Source: Rheinheimera sp.
GTDB taxonomy: Bacteria > Pseudomonadota > Gammaproteobacteria > Enterobacterales > Alteromonadaceae
DNA: 64,000 nt
Assembly (NCBI GenBank): GCA_003482455.1
Contig: DMYW01000061.1
Span: 41,961-105,960 of the forward strand
Direction: 5' to 3'
Positions within the stretch are counted from its first letter, which is position 1, and every line of letters starts with the position of its first letter. A model generated the notes under the pieces. It was not told the origin of the DNA. It was given only the letters and a program-made list of their open reading frames with translations, and did not search any database. The position numbers and the translations under genes were made by a program. This document shows positions 1-7,928 of the stretch, in pieces.

Positions 1-99
1 CATCACGTGGAGCAGGGCTTCCGCAAGTAACTCAGCTTTTTTGTTCAGCACTTTTTCTGCCATATATTTACGGTACTCAGGGCTTTGTTCAATCATCAT
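1..99 (-). CDS. Partial ORF of unknown function, left-edge truncated
   Basis: Thirty-three codons are visible, read leftward and running off the window. They start at an ATG pair (positions 94-99) with AGGAG about 8 nt upstream and lie only 14 nt beyond the integrase stop, so this is probably the next gene of the same element transcript. The visible peptide is polar and helical (begins MMIEQSPEYRKYMAEK). I do not recognise it; too little is present to assign a family. The good ribosome-binding site and tight spacing are the only support for it being real. Confidence 0.5.
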   Translation of the reverse strand, partial: MMIEQSPEYRKYMAEKVLNKKAELLAEALLHVM

Positions 100-113
100 G
101 TCTTATCTCCTGC

Positions 114-1307
114 TTAGAGCGATGTGCCAAAGTTGGTTGTTAACAGCTGCTCAAACGCCGATCCGTCATGTCGTGTCAGATTTGGGATAAAACGCGAATA
201 GGTTTTAAACAACATCTCGGTAGTTGAATGGCCCATTTGCCTTGCGATCCATTCAGGTGATTCACCGGCGGCGAGCCAAAGAGTGGCCGCCGTGTGACGA
301 GTCTGATAGGGGCGACGCTTTTCTAAACCCAGCCTTGTTAGTAGGGGATACCAGATGCGTTTGGTGACATTGTTGTGTTCAAGGGGTTTGCCCTCACGGT
401 TGCAAAACACGAACTCAGAGAAATTCCCTGTGGCCCGATATTGGCGGCGAAGTGCATCCATCACAGGGGCAATCATTTTGATGTCGCGCTGAGAAAAATC
501 GTTTTTGGTGTAATCTTCTTCACCGCCCACGATGGTTTCTCGCACCAAAATCAGACCGCGATTAAAATCGACGTAATTCCATTTCAGCCCGTCAATTTCG
601 CCAGTGCGCATGCCAGTAAAAAACCGCACTATGTAGTAGTTGCGATAGTCAGTGCGTACCTTGTCGAGGATTAGATTTACCTCTTCTAGTGAAAACGGCT
701 GCACGTCAGACTTAGGCACTTTAAGCGGTTTGATCCGCGTGAAAGGGGTGTTAAAGTTGTATCGGTCGGCGGCTTCCTCAAAGATCCGTCTTAATGGATC
801 CATGATTTTGTTAATACGGTTGTTCGATAACGCTTCTTTATTGGTTCGGCCCGGAACTTTGGCGAGTGTGGACCGAAATTTCAGTAAATCTGCGCGAGTG
901 ATGTCGCCGACATTCTTATCTCCAAATGCAGGGATGTAGTATTTGTCCAACGAGCCGCGGATGCTGACTCGATAGGACGCGAGCCACTGCACGACGTTTT
1001 CCTGGTACCACTCTTCGACAAAAACACGAAAAACTGGCGAGCTGTGGCTTGCCTCAATCGATTGTGTAGTCAGCACTTCCAATTCAAGTTCGTGCAGTCG
1101 CTGCAAAAAGGTGCTTTGCGGAAAGTGTTTGGCGTAATTAAAGGTATTGGTTTGGATCTCCGCTTCGATTTGTTGCAGATGCTTTTCTAACTTTTTGCGA
1201 TTGGTTTTGTTGTCCAAGAGCGAGGTTTGCTCGCGGCAGCGCTGGCCTTTGTATGAAAAATCGTAATAAAGGCGTGATGTTTCGCGGCGAACAGAGATCT
1301 TACCCAT
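114..1307 (-). CDS. int: Tyrosine recombinase (phage-type integrase)
   Basis: This 397-aa site-specific recombinase would integrate and excise the element lying to its left. The N-terminal part (about residues 1-90) resembles the arm-binding domain of phage and genomic-island integrases. A SAM-like core-binding domain follows (about 90-200), then the catalytic domain. Visible catalytic residues are R234 (in GMRTGE), R337 (in YQTRHTAAT, where Tyr replaces the usual first His of the HxxR box), H360 (in QMGHS) and the nucleophile Y370 (in TYSRF). The start ATG overlaps the end of the excisionase-like gene and has GGAGG 6 nt upstream, inside that gene, which indicates translational coupling. The nearest attachment-like sequence is the tRNA-fMet fragment at 2010-2045. 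The full catalytic set suggests it is active. Confidence 0.93.
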   Translation of the reverse strand: MGKISVRRETSRLYYDFSYKGQRCREQTSLLDNKTNRKKLEKHLQQIEAEIQTNTFNYAKHFPQSTFLQRLHELELEVLTTQSIEASHSSPVFRVFVEEWYQENVVQWLASYRVSIRGSLDKYYIPAFGDKNVGDITRADLLKFRSTLAKVPGRTNKEALSNNRINKIMDPLRRIFEEAADRYNFNTPFTRIKPLKVPKSDVQPFSLEEVNLILDKVRTDYRNYYIVRFFTGMRTGEIDGLKWNYVDFNRGLILVRETIVGGEEDYTKNDFSQRDIKMIAPVMDALRRQYRATGNFSEFVFCNREGKPLEHNNVTKRIWYPLLTRLGLEKRRPYQTRHTAATLWLAAGESPEWIARQMGHSTTEMLFKTYSRFIPNLTRHDGSAFEQLLTTNFGTSL

Positions 1308-1533
1308 GGCATACCTCCATCACTTCAGTTTTCATACCGATGCTGTCATGCGTCGAGCTCAACCAATCCTCTTCAATGGTTTCCCAAATAAACAGCAGTT
1401 TTCGCCGCCCAAAGGGACGAATGTAGTGGCGGCCTTCTAGCAAATAGGCATCGACCAACATGTTGCGGATAGAGCGAGCATCGTAGTGAATTCGCTCTGC
1501 CAATTGTTCAGTCGTTAAATAAGTTTTCGTCAT
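1300..1533 (-). CDS. Excisionase-like small DNA-binding protein
   Basis: A 77-aa protein with a winged-helix or MerR-like N-terminus (TTEQLAERIHYDARSIRNML), typical of recombination directionality factors placed just upstream of an integrase. A longer reading to 1575 exists, but the internal ATG at 1533 has a good ribosome-binding site (AGAGGAAG about 6 nt upstream), and the longer form would cover a 14-bp palindrome that looks like an operator. It overlaps int by 8 nt. The role in excision is inferred from context and from the DNA-binding look of the sequence; it could instead be a repressor of the int promoter. Confidence 0.75.
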   Translation of the reverse strand: MTKTYLTTEQLAERIHYDARSIRNMLVDAYLLEGRHYIRPFGRRKLLFIWETIEEDWLSSTHDSIGMKTEVMEVCHG

Positions 1534-1552
1534 TGTTGCTTCCTCTTCAGAC

Positions 1553-1566
1553 GTATCGTGCGATAC
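1553..1566. promoter_or_regulatory. Perfect palindrome, candidate operator of the xis-int transcript
   Basis: GTATCGTGCGATAC is a 6-bp inverted repeat around TG, about 20 nt upstream of the excisionase-like start. Its position suits an operator for autoregulation. No binding partner is known; function is inferred. Confidence 0.4.
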
Positions 1567-1585
1567 AGGAACCACGTTAAACCGT

Positions 1586-1719
1586 TTTGAAATTCACGCC
1601 ACAAACCTAAATTCTGGAAAATGTTCAATAAAAACAACGGATAACGTAGGTATTAGTGGCTTCGAGTAGCCACACAGAGACAGGCTAACTGAGTTTGAAA
1701 TTCACGCTACAAATCTAAA
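1586..1719. repeat. Two 26-bp direct repeats flanking an inverted repeat (candidate recombinase arm sites)
   Basis: Two copies of a 26-bp sequence beginning TTTGAAATTCACGC lie at 1586-1611 and 1694-1719, with two mismatches and 108 bp between starts. Between them, at 1656-1673, is an inverted repeat with arms GTGGCT and AGCCAC. Direct repeats between the int/xis genes and the attachment site are typical of integrase arm-type or excisionase binding sites. The repeats are seen directly; their role is inferred. Confidence 0.5.
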
Positions 1720-2009
1720 ATCGGTGATTTGAGGCTTACGAAATGAAGTTTTATGGGCTGGAAGGGATAGAGCGATTAAAGAGGATCTGGCTTACGGTCA
1801 TTTTTTAAAAACAGGATCGATCGTCTTGTGACAAGCGATGTGCGGAAATGAATTGAAATGTGACCTATAAATTTCGTTTTGAAAATTTTGATCAACTAAT
1901 ATTGGTCACATATCAAAATTTTTAAATTGCTGTATTTAAAGCATTTATGAATTTTTTAATATTACTAAAATGCACATCAATACAATGTAATATGTGATAA
2001 TTATTGCAC
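1720..2009. other. AT-rich non-coding stretch between the int module and the tRNA fragment
   Basis: No convincing ORF, RBS or RNA gene was seen. The sequence becomes strongly AT-rich from about 1850 to 2009, unlike the neighbouring chromosomal genes, which suits the end of a mobile element or a promoter/attachment region. Confidence 0.5.
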
Positions 2010-2045
2010 TCATAACCCGAAGTTCAAATCCGGCTCCCGCAACCA
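2010..2045 (+). pseudogene. 3' fragment of initiator tRNA-Met (probable attachment-site remnant)
   Basis: The sequence runs from the anticodon loop (CTCATAACCCGAAG) through the T loop (TTCAAATCC) to an encoded CCA end (2043-2045). It matches the 3' half of initiator tRNA-Met as known from enterobacteria, except that about 8 nt covering the variable loop and the 5' T stem are absent. There is no 5' half upstream, so it cannot be a functional tRNA. It lies between the integrase module and the repeats, as expected for the duplicated tRNA 3' end at one boundary of an element inserted in tRNA-fMet. The intact gene would then lie outside the window to the left. Confidence 0.7.
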
Positions 2046-2050
2046 ACTTT

Positions 2051-2076
2051 AAAGCCAGCTTAATGCTGGTTTTTTT
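2051..2076 (+). terminator. Rho-independent terminator, repeat copy 1
   Basis: GCCAGC-TTAAT-GCTGGT stem-loop followed by seven T residues, 6 nt after the tRNA CCA end. Confidence 0.8.
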
Positions 2077-2183
2077 GTGCCTGAAATTTGGCATATGTCC
2101 TTCGGGTTAAGAGCCCTCGGGCTCCTGTTCATAAACCCCGAGCGAAGGCCGAAGGTATCAATCCGGCTCCCGCAACCAACTTT

Positions 2184-2209
2184 AAAGCCAGCTTAATGCT
2201 GGTTTTTTT
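2184..2209 (+). terminator. Rho-independent terminator, repeat copy 2
   Basis: Identical to the copy at 2051, shifted by 133 bp. Confidence 0.8.
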
Positions 2210-2316
2210 GTGCCTGAAATTTGGCATACGCCCTTCGTGTTAAGAGCCCTCGGGCTCCTGTTCATAAACCCCGGGCGAAGGTCGAAGGTATCAATCCGGC
2301 TCCCGCAACCAACTTT

Positions 2317-2342
2317 AAAGCCAGCTTAATGCTGGTTTTTTT
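2317..2342 (+). terminator. Rho-independent terminator, repeat copy 3
   Basis: Identical to the copy at 2051, shifted by 266 bp. It lies in the partial third unit. Confidence 0.8.
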
Positions 2343-2641
2343 GTGCCTGAAATTTGGCACACGTCGTCGGTAGGATCACCATCTAACCTCGAGCAGCCCA
2401 CTCAGTCATACCCACAGGCTGGTGGTGAACAACCACAGTGATGTCAATTTATATCCACACTCTGTTCGCTATCAGCGCTTCGTGCATTAGTTCTTAATCC
2501 CTCATTAAAACGCATGCTGGTGTCGGCATTGCCGAATTAATCAGTTGAACAATTTATCTGTTGTTGTGCACGTTGAGGTTAATGCTTGCTTGCGCATTCG
2601 GATGCCCGACGGCAGGATAGGCACATCAATAGGGAGGAATT

Positions 2642-3673
2642 ATGCCAATAAAAGTCGCTGTGTTTGGCTACGGGTTATCCGCCAAAGTCTTTCATTTACC
2701 CTATCTCTCGGCTAATACAGCGTTTTTGCTGGTCGGCATCAGTACACGTCAGTCTGATGTAGCGCAATCGTATCCGAACGTCACAGTCGCGCCAACGCCC
2801 GCAGAATTACTCCAACGTGTAGAGCCCGATCTTGTCGTAATCACAACGCCCAATGCGACGCATGCAGAATTTGCCGAGTTGGCACTGCGCGCTGGCTGTC
2901 ATGTAGTGATCGAAAAGCCGCTTTGTTTAGATAGCACGACGGCCACACGACTGCAGTCTTTGGCAGCATCTCGGCGCAAACATCTAGTGCCGTTTTTTAA
3001 TCGGCGCTGGGATGATGATTTTATGGCATTGCAACAGCTGATCGCTCACAACCGAATTGGCGCAGTGCGCCTGTTTCATTCTCGATTTGATCGTTTTCGG
3101 CCGCACGCGCAAGCGCGTTGGAAAGAAAACGCTGAGTTTGGCAGCGGCGTTTTTTGGGATTTAGCACCACATCTGATTGACCAAATGCTGCAGTTATTTG
3201 GCAAACCCTCGACTGTCACTGCAGATATTCGACCCATACGGCAACAGTCACCATGCGCCGACTATTTTCAGCTGTGTTTTGAATATCCGTCTTTGCTTGT
3301 TCATTTAGGCTCGTCACCATTTCAAGCAGGTCCGGTGCTTCGGTTTGACGTGCATGGCGAGGCGGGTAGTGCGCAAATCCTTGGTTTTGACCCGCAGGAA
3401 CAGCGGCTGCGAGAACCACAACGTGCGGAACTCGCAAGACACTTCGCGGTAAACACTGCCGCTGGGCAACAAATGGTGCCGCTATTGGGTGGTGACTATA
3501 GTCAATTTTACCAAGCGGTTGCGGCGGCACTGGTTCAAGCGCCAGCCGCCGGTGTTACTGATTTAATACCAACGGTGCAACAGGCCATTGATGGACTTTG
3601 TTGTATGGAGGCTGCACTACAAAGTTCGAAGCAGCAATGCAAAATTTCGATTGTTTATAACGTGCCTGTCTAA
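2642..3673 (+). CDS. Gfo/Idh/MocA family NAD(P)-dependent oxidoreductase
   Basis: A 343-aa cytosolic dehydrogenase, usual length for the family. The N-terminal Rossmann domain has the nucleotide-binding start VAVFGYGLSAKVFHLP and the family motif EKPL near residue 95, whose Lys is catalytic in relatives. The C-terminal alpha/beta domain has WDLAPHLIDQ, which holds the usual catalytic His. It resembles the YdgJ/YhhX branch, oxidoreductases of uncertain sugar or inositol substrate. The start has AGGGAGGA 5 nt upstream. It stands alone, separated from the following operon by 281 bp, so substrate and pathway cannot be read from context. Confidence 0.85.
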   Translation: MPIKVAVFGYGLSAKVFHLPYLSANTAFLLVGISTRQSDVAQSYPNVTVAPTPAELLQRVEPDLVVITTPNATHAEFAELALRAGCHVVIEKPLCLDSTTATRLQSLAASRRKHLVPFFNRRWDDDFMALQQLIAHNRIGAVRLFHSRFDRFRPHAQARWKENAEFGSGVFWDLAPHLIDQMLQLFGKPSTVTADIRPIRQQSPCADYFQLCFEYPSLLVHLGSSPFQAGPVLRFDVHGEAGSAQILGFDPQEQRLREPQRAELARHFAVNTAAGQQMVPLLGGDYSQFYQAVAAALVQAPAAGVTDLIPTVQQAIDGLCCMEAALQSSKQQCKISIVYNVPV

Positions 3674-3954
3674 ATAAAGTACAAAAGAATCTCAATACCG
3701 CAGTTACGGGGACATCTGCTATTGCATTGTTTATGGTGTAAATAGTATGTTTATCGTTTTTCAGGTAACCCTAATAAATTAAAATTTTTTAGGTAAAAAT
3801 TCGTTAGGTGTTTGGGGTTATTGGTATTTTTTCTGTTATGGTGAAGAGATATCATTTGCCCTTTTGCAAAGAGCGTATCTACACTCACCGTTACACGATC
3901 CAGAGATGTCGGCACTAACGGAAGTCGCATAGTCGCGGTGCCAGGGAACGGTTT

Positions 3955-6594
3955 ATGAAAAACACACGTCGCTTGCTCGAAAAATTTGCCTGTCACGCTG
4001 CATTATTGCCTGTCACCGTTGCCTTGTTGGTCGGTTGTAAAGCGGATATTAGCGTCCAAGACGAACCCGCAGATCCTGTTACCCAAGAGTTTCCATTGGT
4101 GTTAATTGAGCGCCCGCTGCTTAATGCCGATGAAGAACCATTGCCATTTGAGCTGTTTGACCCCGCCGCCTTTAACCCAGGTGCGCATCTGATTTTAAAG
4201 AAAAATGCTTTCGCGCAATCTGCGGAAACCGATTTGTTAGAACCGGTGTTTGGCAAAGACGCCTTGTATGACGTCAAAGACATCGCAGTCTCGCCAGATG
4301 GCAATAGCTTGTTGTTTGCGGTGCATCCACCTTTGCTGGAAAATGTGCCGGACGAAGACCAGCCGAAATGGACTCTCTATCGCTTTGATTTAAAAACCAA
4401 TGCCATCGGACCACTGTTAACAGATGCGGCTGAACGTGAATTAGGCCATGACATCAACCCGGCGTTTTTACCAGACGGCCGTATTGTGTTTAGTTCCACA
4501 CGCGGCACCACTAGCAAAAAAGTGTTGCTCGATGAGTTTCGGCCGCAGTATTCAGCACTGGACGAAGATGAAATGTCGCCGGTGTTTAATTTGCACCGCA
4601 TGACAGCCACCGGCGATCGCATCGAACAAATCAGTTTTAACATGAGCCACGACCTAGCACCGATTGTGTTACCGGACGGGCATTTGTTGTATGTGCGCTG
4701 GGACAATCAGTCCAGCCGTAGCATGTTAAACCTGTATCAAATGGTACCGGATGGTACCCAAAATCAGTTGGTGTATGGCTGGCACAGTCATGACACAGGC
4801 GCAAATGAAAGCCGTGTCGAATTTGTTAAACCGCAAATCCTTGCCAATGACCAGCTTTCTGTATTGCTGACAAGCAACAATGCACCCTATTACAACAGTT
4901 GGCCTGTAACTATCGATATCGCCAACGCCAGCGATCATAACCAAGCCTTATACAACAAGACCTTACCAAGCGACGCACAAACGCCGTTATTCCCATGGGC
5001 ATTTTCAAACGTCGACACGATTGAGCGCGCTGGTGCTGTCCACAACATGTTTGCTTTGCACGACGGCACCGAGCGCTATTTATTAAGTTGGTCGCCGTGT
5101 CGGGCGGTGCTGAACAACGTCACTGTGGCCTGTTCGCAAGTTCCAGCCGATCAAACCATTACGTTTGCGCCGCCGCTGTACGGATTGTGGTTATTTGATA
5201 ACAACGCCAAAACCCAAGTTCCTGTACGTCCAGGTCGTGAAGGCAGCATCATCTCCGAAGCCGTTGTGATGCAGGCGCGGCACAAAGCCACTTATTTAGC
5301 GGACAGTACCTCGCTTAATGCCGACTTAGCCGCCGAGAACGCCGCTGTATTGGATATTCGCAGTTTGTACGATGTCGGTGGCGATGCCCAAGCCAATATT
5401 GGGGTATTGCGCGACCCGATGGCGACTCGTAGCTCTGATCGCCCTTATCGGTATTTGCGGATTGAACGCCAAGTGCCGATGCCGCCAGAAGAAGTACAAG
5501 ATGTACCGAACTTTGCGTTTGGCGTGACTCGGCAACGTGGTATGCGTGAGATCGTCGGTTTTACCGATGTCGAGCCGGATGGTTCGGTTAAAGTCAAAAT
5601 TCCTGCGAATGTGCCATTGGCACTGGCAATTTTGGACAGCCAAGGCAAGTCCGTGTCGTGGCAACATCAACAATGGATCACCGCCCGTCCTGGTGAAACC
5701 CTGCAATGCAACGGCTGTCATTATCCGTGGATTGAACGGACCCACGGTCGTGCCAACGCGCAAGGCGAGTGGCCATCGGCCAATCCTGGCGCACCGGTCA
5801 GCGGCCAGCCATTTCCAAATGCCAATCCTGAATTGCCTGCTCAAGTTGGTGAAACTATGGCGCAAGCACTGACGCGGTTAGTCGGGATGAAAACCTTAAA
5901 AGCAGCGCTTGAGTACCAAGATCATTGGACGGACCCAGCCAAACGCGCTAAAGAGCCGGAGTCGAAAGTTAGCTACAACGATTTGACCACTGAAAAACCG
6001 GTTGGCGTGCCATGTTTTGACAAGTGGCAGGCGCATTGTCGAATTCGGATCGATTATCCAACGCACATAGCCCCTTTGTGGTCATTAGAGCGGGTTACTC
6101 GGGATGCCACCACCGGCGAAATTCTTACCGATCACACCTGCGTCAACTGTCATACCAGAACCGCAGCGGACGGCACAACACAGGTGCCGATGGCTCAGTT
6201 GGAGCTGACTGCACAACCATCTGATCAAGTTGATGAGCAAATGACCAGTTATCGCGAAATCATGGCTGGCGACTTTGAACAGGACATTGTTGGTGGTGTC
6301 TTGGTCGACAAGTTAGTGCAACAAGTGGATGGTAATGGCAACCCAGTGTGGGTCCGTGACGAACTTGGCAACCTAGTGCTGGACGAAAATGGCGATCCAA
6401 TTCCAGTGATGACCCGTGTGCCAATGAATAGTTTTGCTGTACCAGGCTGGGCCGGCGGTAGTCGTTTCTTTAATGTCTTTAAAGCCGGTGGCGCCCACGA
6501 AGGGTACTTAACTCCGACCGAGTTGAAACTAATCAGCGATTGGTTAGATATCGGCGCTCAATATTACAACTCTCCGTTTGTGGTACCGCAATGA
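3955..6594 (+). CDS. HzsA-like multidomain lipoprotein with two c-type heme motifs
   Basis: First gene of the 20-kb envelope operon, 879 aa. A lipoprotein signal ends at C28 (LVGC). The N-terminal half has PD40/beta-propeller-like stretches (AVSPDGNSLLFAV, INPAFLPDGRIVFSSTRG). The C-terminal half resembles the middle domain family named after hydrazine synthase subunit A and carries two heme c sites, CNGCH (C585-H589) and CVNCH (C729-H733). No other anammox gene is present, so hydrazine synthesis is not implied; members occur in many non-anammox bacteria with unknown function. Probably an outer-membrane-anchored periplasmic or surface redox protein. It overlaps the next gene by ATGA. The RBS is AGGGAACG. 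Confidence 0.75.
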   Translation: MKNTRRLLEKFACHAALLPVTVALLVGCKADISVQDEPADPVTQEFPLVLIERPLLNADEEPLPFELFDPAAFNPGAHLILKKNAFAQSAETDLLEPVFGKDALYDVKDIAVSPDGNSLLFAVHPPLLENVPDEDQPKWTLYRFDLKTNAIGPLLTDAAERELGHDINPAFLPDGRIVFSSTRGTTSKKVLLDEFRPQYSALDEDEMSPVFNLHRMTATGDRIEQISFNMSHDLAPIVLPDGHLLYVRWDNQSSRSMLNLYQMVPDGTQNQLVYGWHSHDTGANESRVEFVKPQILANDQLSVLLTSNNAPYYNSWPVTIDIANASDHNQALYNKTLPSDAQTPLFPWAFSNVDTIERAGAVHNMFALHDGTERYLLSWSPCRAVLNNVTVACSQVPADQTITFAPPLYGLWLFDNNAKTQVPVRPGREGSIISEAVVMQARHKATYLADSTSLNADLAAENAAVLDIRSLYDVGGDAQANIGVLRDPMATRSSDRPYRYLRIERQVPMPPEEVQDVPNFAFGVTRQRGMREIVGFTDVEPDGSVKVKIPANVPLALAILDSQGKSVSWQHQQWITARPGETLQCNGCHYPWIERTHGRANAQGEWPSANPGAPVSGQPFPNANPELPAQVGETMAQALTRLVGMKTLKAALEYQDHWTDPAKRAKEPESKVSYNDLTTEKPVGVPCFDKWQAHCRIRIDYPTHIAPLWSLERVTRDATTGEILTDHTCVNCHTRTAADGTTQVPMAQLELTAQPSDQVDEQMTSYREIMAGDFEQDIVGGVLVDKLVQQVDGNGNPVWVRDELGNLVLDENGDPIPVMTRVPMNSFAVPGWAGGSRFFNVFKAGGAHEGYLTPTELKLISDWLDIGAQYYNSPFVVPQ

Positions 6595-7319
6595 TGAAAT
6601 ATCTGGCCGCTTTGGCTTTATTTGGCGTCAGTTTAATGGCCAGCGCCGCCGATGGCACACCAGTGACTGTCAGTTCGTCGTTAATTGACTTGCACACGGG
6701 GCCGGGGCGCGGTTATCCAATAAAAGTATCAGCAGTCAAAGGCGAACAACTGCAGCTGTTAAAGACCCGCGGTAATTGGGTACTGGTCGAGTTTCGCCAA
6801 CAAGAGTTGTGGATGAATGACGAGGAGTTGGCCAATTTATTACGCTTAAATGGCCAGCCATATCAGACGGCTGACAGCGGACGAGCCGCGTTTGAACAGC
6901 GCAGTATGGAGTTCACAGCCTTTATTGGCGATCTGAACGGCGCCAGTTTTTATCAGTTTGAATATGGTTATCGGTTTAGCGATGTTGTCTCGGTTGGTCT
7001 AAGCGCTGGTCAAGCCAACGGCGACAATGCAGATACGCAGATTGTCGAAGGCCATGTGTATATCGACCCATTTCCGACTTGGTATGTCAGCCCTTATCTT
7101 GGCATAGGTGGCGGTATGAATCGCACCACGCCACGCACTGTATTAGTACAAACCGAAGATAGAACGGACCCGATCGCCAGTGCCGAAGTCGGCGTTCGTT
7201 ATTATCTAGCCCGTAATTTTGTTGCTCGCGCTGCGTATCATCGTGGTGTTTTGGCAACGTCCCGGAACGAAAACGACGAGATCACAACATGGAAACTTGG
7301 CTTCAGCGTATTTTTCTAA
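6591..7319 (+). CDS. SH3-domain outer-membrane beta-barrel protein
   Basis: A 242-aa exported protein. A Sec signal peptide (MMKYLAALALFGVSLMASA) is followed by a bacterial SH3-like domain (about residues 25-85, with DLHTGPGRGYPI and GNWVLVEF). After that comes a C-terminal region of alternating beta strands ending in Phe (KLGFSVFF), the signature of a small outer-membrane barrel. The start at 6591 overlaps the upstream stop (ATGA); the upstream in-frame codons belong to the preceding gene. An SH3-plus-barrel layout suggests an outer-membrane protein with a periplasmic peptidoglycan- or protein-binding domain. Specific function unknown. Confidence 0.7.
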   Translation: MMKYLAALALFGVSLMASAADGTPVTVSSSLIDLHTGPGRGYPIKVSAVKGEQLQLLKTRGNWVLVEFRQQELWMNDEELANLLRLNGQPYQTADSGRAAFEQRSMEFTAFIGDLNGASFYQFEYGYRFSDVVSVGLSAGQANGDNADTQIVEGHVYIDPFPTWYVSPYLGIGGGMNRTTPRTVLVQTEDRTDPIASAEVGVRYYLARNFVARAAYHRGVLATSRNENDEITTWKLGFSVFF

Positions 7320-7918
7320 GCAGTCTGCTAGTCAGCAGCGCCAGTGCTTTTGCGCAACAAGCGCCGGTGCAAATTGAACCGCAAATAGAGCGAGCGCCAG
7401 TCTCTGAAGACAAATTGGATGACGAAAGCCTTTTTGTTGGCTTACGCGGTGGTTTAGTTAGCCTGAATGATTTTGGCACCAGTGGTTTAGCCCAAGCACA
7501 GTTGGGGTATCAGATCACCGAAGACTTCTTTTTGACTGTCGATTATGCCAAGGCCAAAGCCGGTCTCACTTCATTTGAAAAACTCAGTGGCGCAGCCCCT
7601 TTGTTGACTGATGAACAACGCAATTGGAGTTTTTTAGGCGGCGCTATCGGGTATGTGTTGATGCCGGGCGAAGTCTACTTCGGAAGTGATTATGCGATGA
7701 ACTCGCGCTGGTCGATCTTTGCCGGTGCCGGTAACGTCGACTTTGCCGGCGACAAAGTGTTTGGAGTGCAAGCAGGAACCAATTATCAGGTCTACATCAC
7801 GGATTATTTGGCGGCAGAGATCCAGCTGACCGATTACGTCTATGAAACGACCATCTTGGCCGAAACCACATCCCAGCATAGTTTGGCCTTATCTCTAGGT
7901 TTATCGGTTTATTTCTAA
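7289..7918 (+). CDS. Small outer-membrane beta-barrel protein
   Basis: A 209-aa protein with signal peptide (cleavage near SSASAFA-QQ), then repeated amphipathic beta strands ending in LGLSVYF with the terminal aromatic residue used for outer-membrane insertion. OmpA-like eight-strand size. It overlaps the previous gene by 31 nt because no later start would leave an intact signal peptide; no strong RBS is visible, so it is probably translated by coupling. It looks like a paralogue or partner of the preceding SH3 barrel. Role unknown. Confidence 0.7.
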   Translation: METWLQRIFLSSLLVSSASAFAQQAPVQIEPQIERAPVSEDKLDDESLFVGLRGGLVSLNDFGTSGLAQAQLGYQITEDFFLTVDYAKAKAGLTSFEKLSGAAPLLTDEQRNWSFLGGAIGYVLMPGEVYFGSDYAMNSRWSIFAGAGNVDFAGDKVFGVQAGTNYQVYITDYLAAEIQLTDYVYETTILAETTSQHSLALSLGLSVYF

Positions 7919-7928
7919 GGACAGTTGT

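Larger units (their letters stand above)
2027..2359 (+). repeat. 133-bp tandem repeat (2.5 copies), each with a tRNA-fMet 3' end and a terminator
   Basis: Units start at 2027, 2160 and 2293, an exact 133-bp period. The third copy stops after 67 bp, and copies 1 and 2 differ at about five positions. Each unit begins with the 19-nt tRNA 3' end AATCCGGCTCCCGCAACCA and continues with a rho-independent terminator. Copies 1 and 2 then have a structured spacer: outer stem CCTTCG(GGTT)/(AACC)CGAAGG (2099-2108 with 2134-2148 in copy 1) and inner hairpin GAGCCC-TC-GGGCTC (2111-2124). The arrangement resembles the tandem repeats with tRNA 3' ends behind tyrT in E. coli that give rtT RNA. It should originally have followed an intact tRNA-fMet gene. 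Confidence 0.85.

Noticed and set aside
375..939. Plus-strand reading frames antisense to the integrase
   Set aside because: No RBS and no family resemblance; they follow the codon structure of int on the other strand.
1534..1575. Longer N-terminus for the excisionase-like protein
   Set aside because: It would cover a 14-bp palindrome and lacks an RBS; the ATG at 1533 has a clear one.
2027..2359. CRISPR array
   Set aside because: The direct repeats are contiguous 133-bp units with internal tRNA ends and terminators, not short repeats with unique spacers, and there are no cas genes.
3751..4304. Minus-strand ORFs across the hzsA-like promoter and 5' end
   Set aside because: Low-complexity shadow translation (Ser/Asn-rich), no RBS, opposite to a long coherent gene.
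5326..5865. 179-aa minus-strand ORF inside the HzsA-like gene
   Set aside because: The HzsA-like frame has CxxCH and domain motifs here; the antisense product is unrelated to any known pattern.
3955..6594. Anammox hydrazine synthase subunit
   Set aside because: Only the domain family is shared; no other anammox gene is present and the operon context is an envelope motor.
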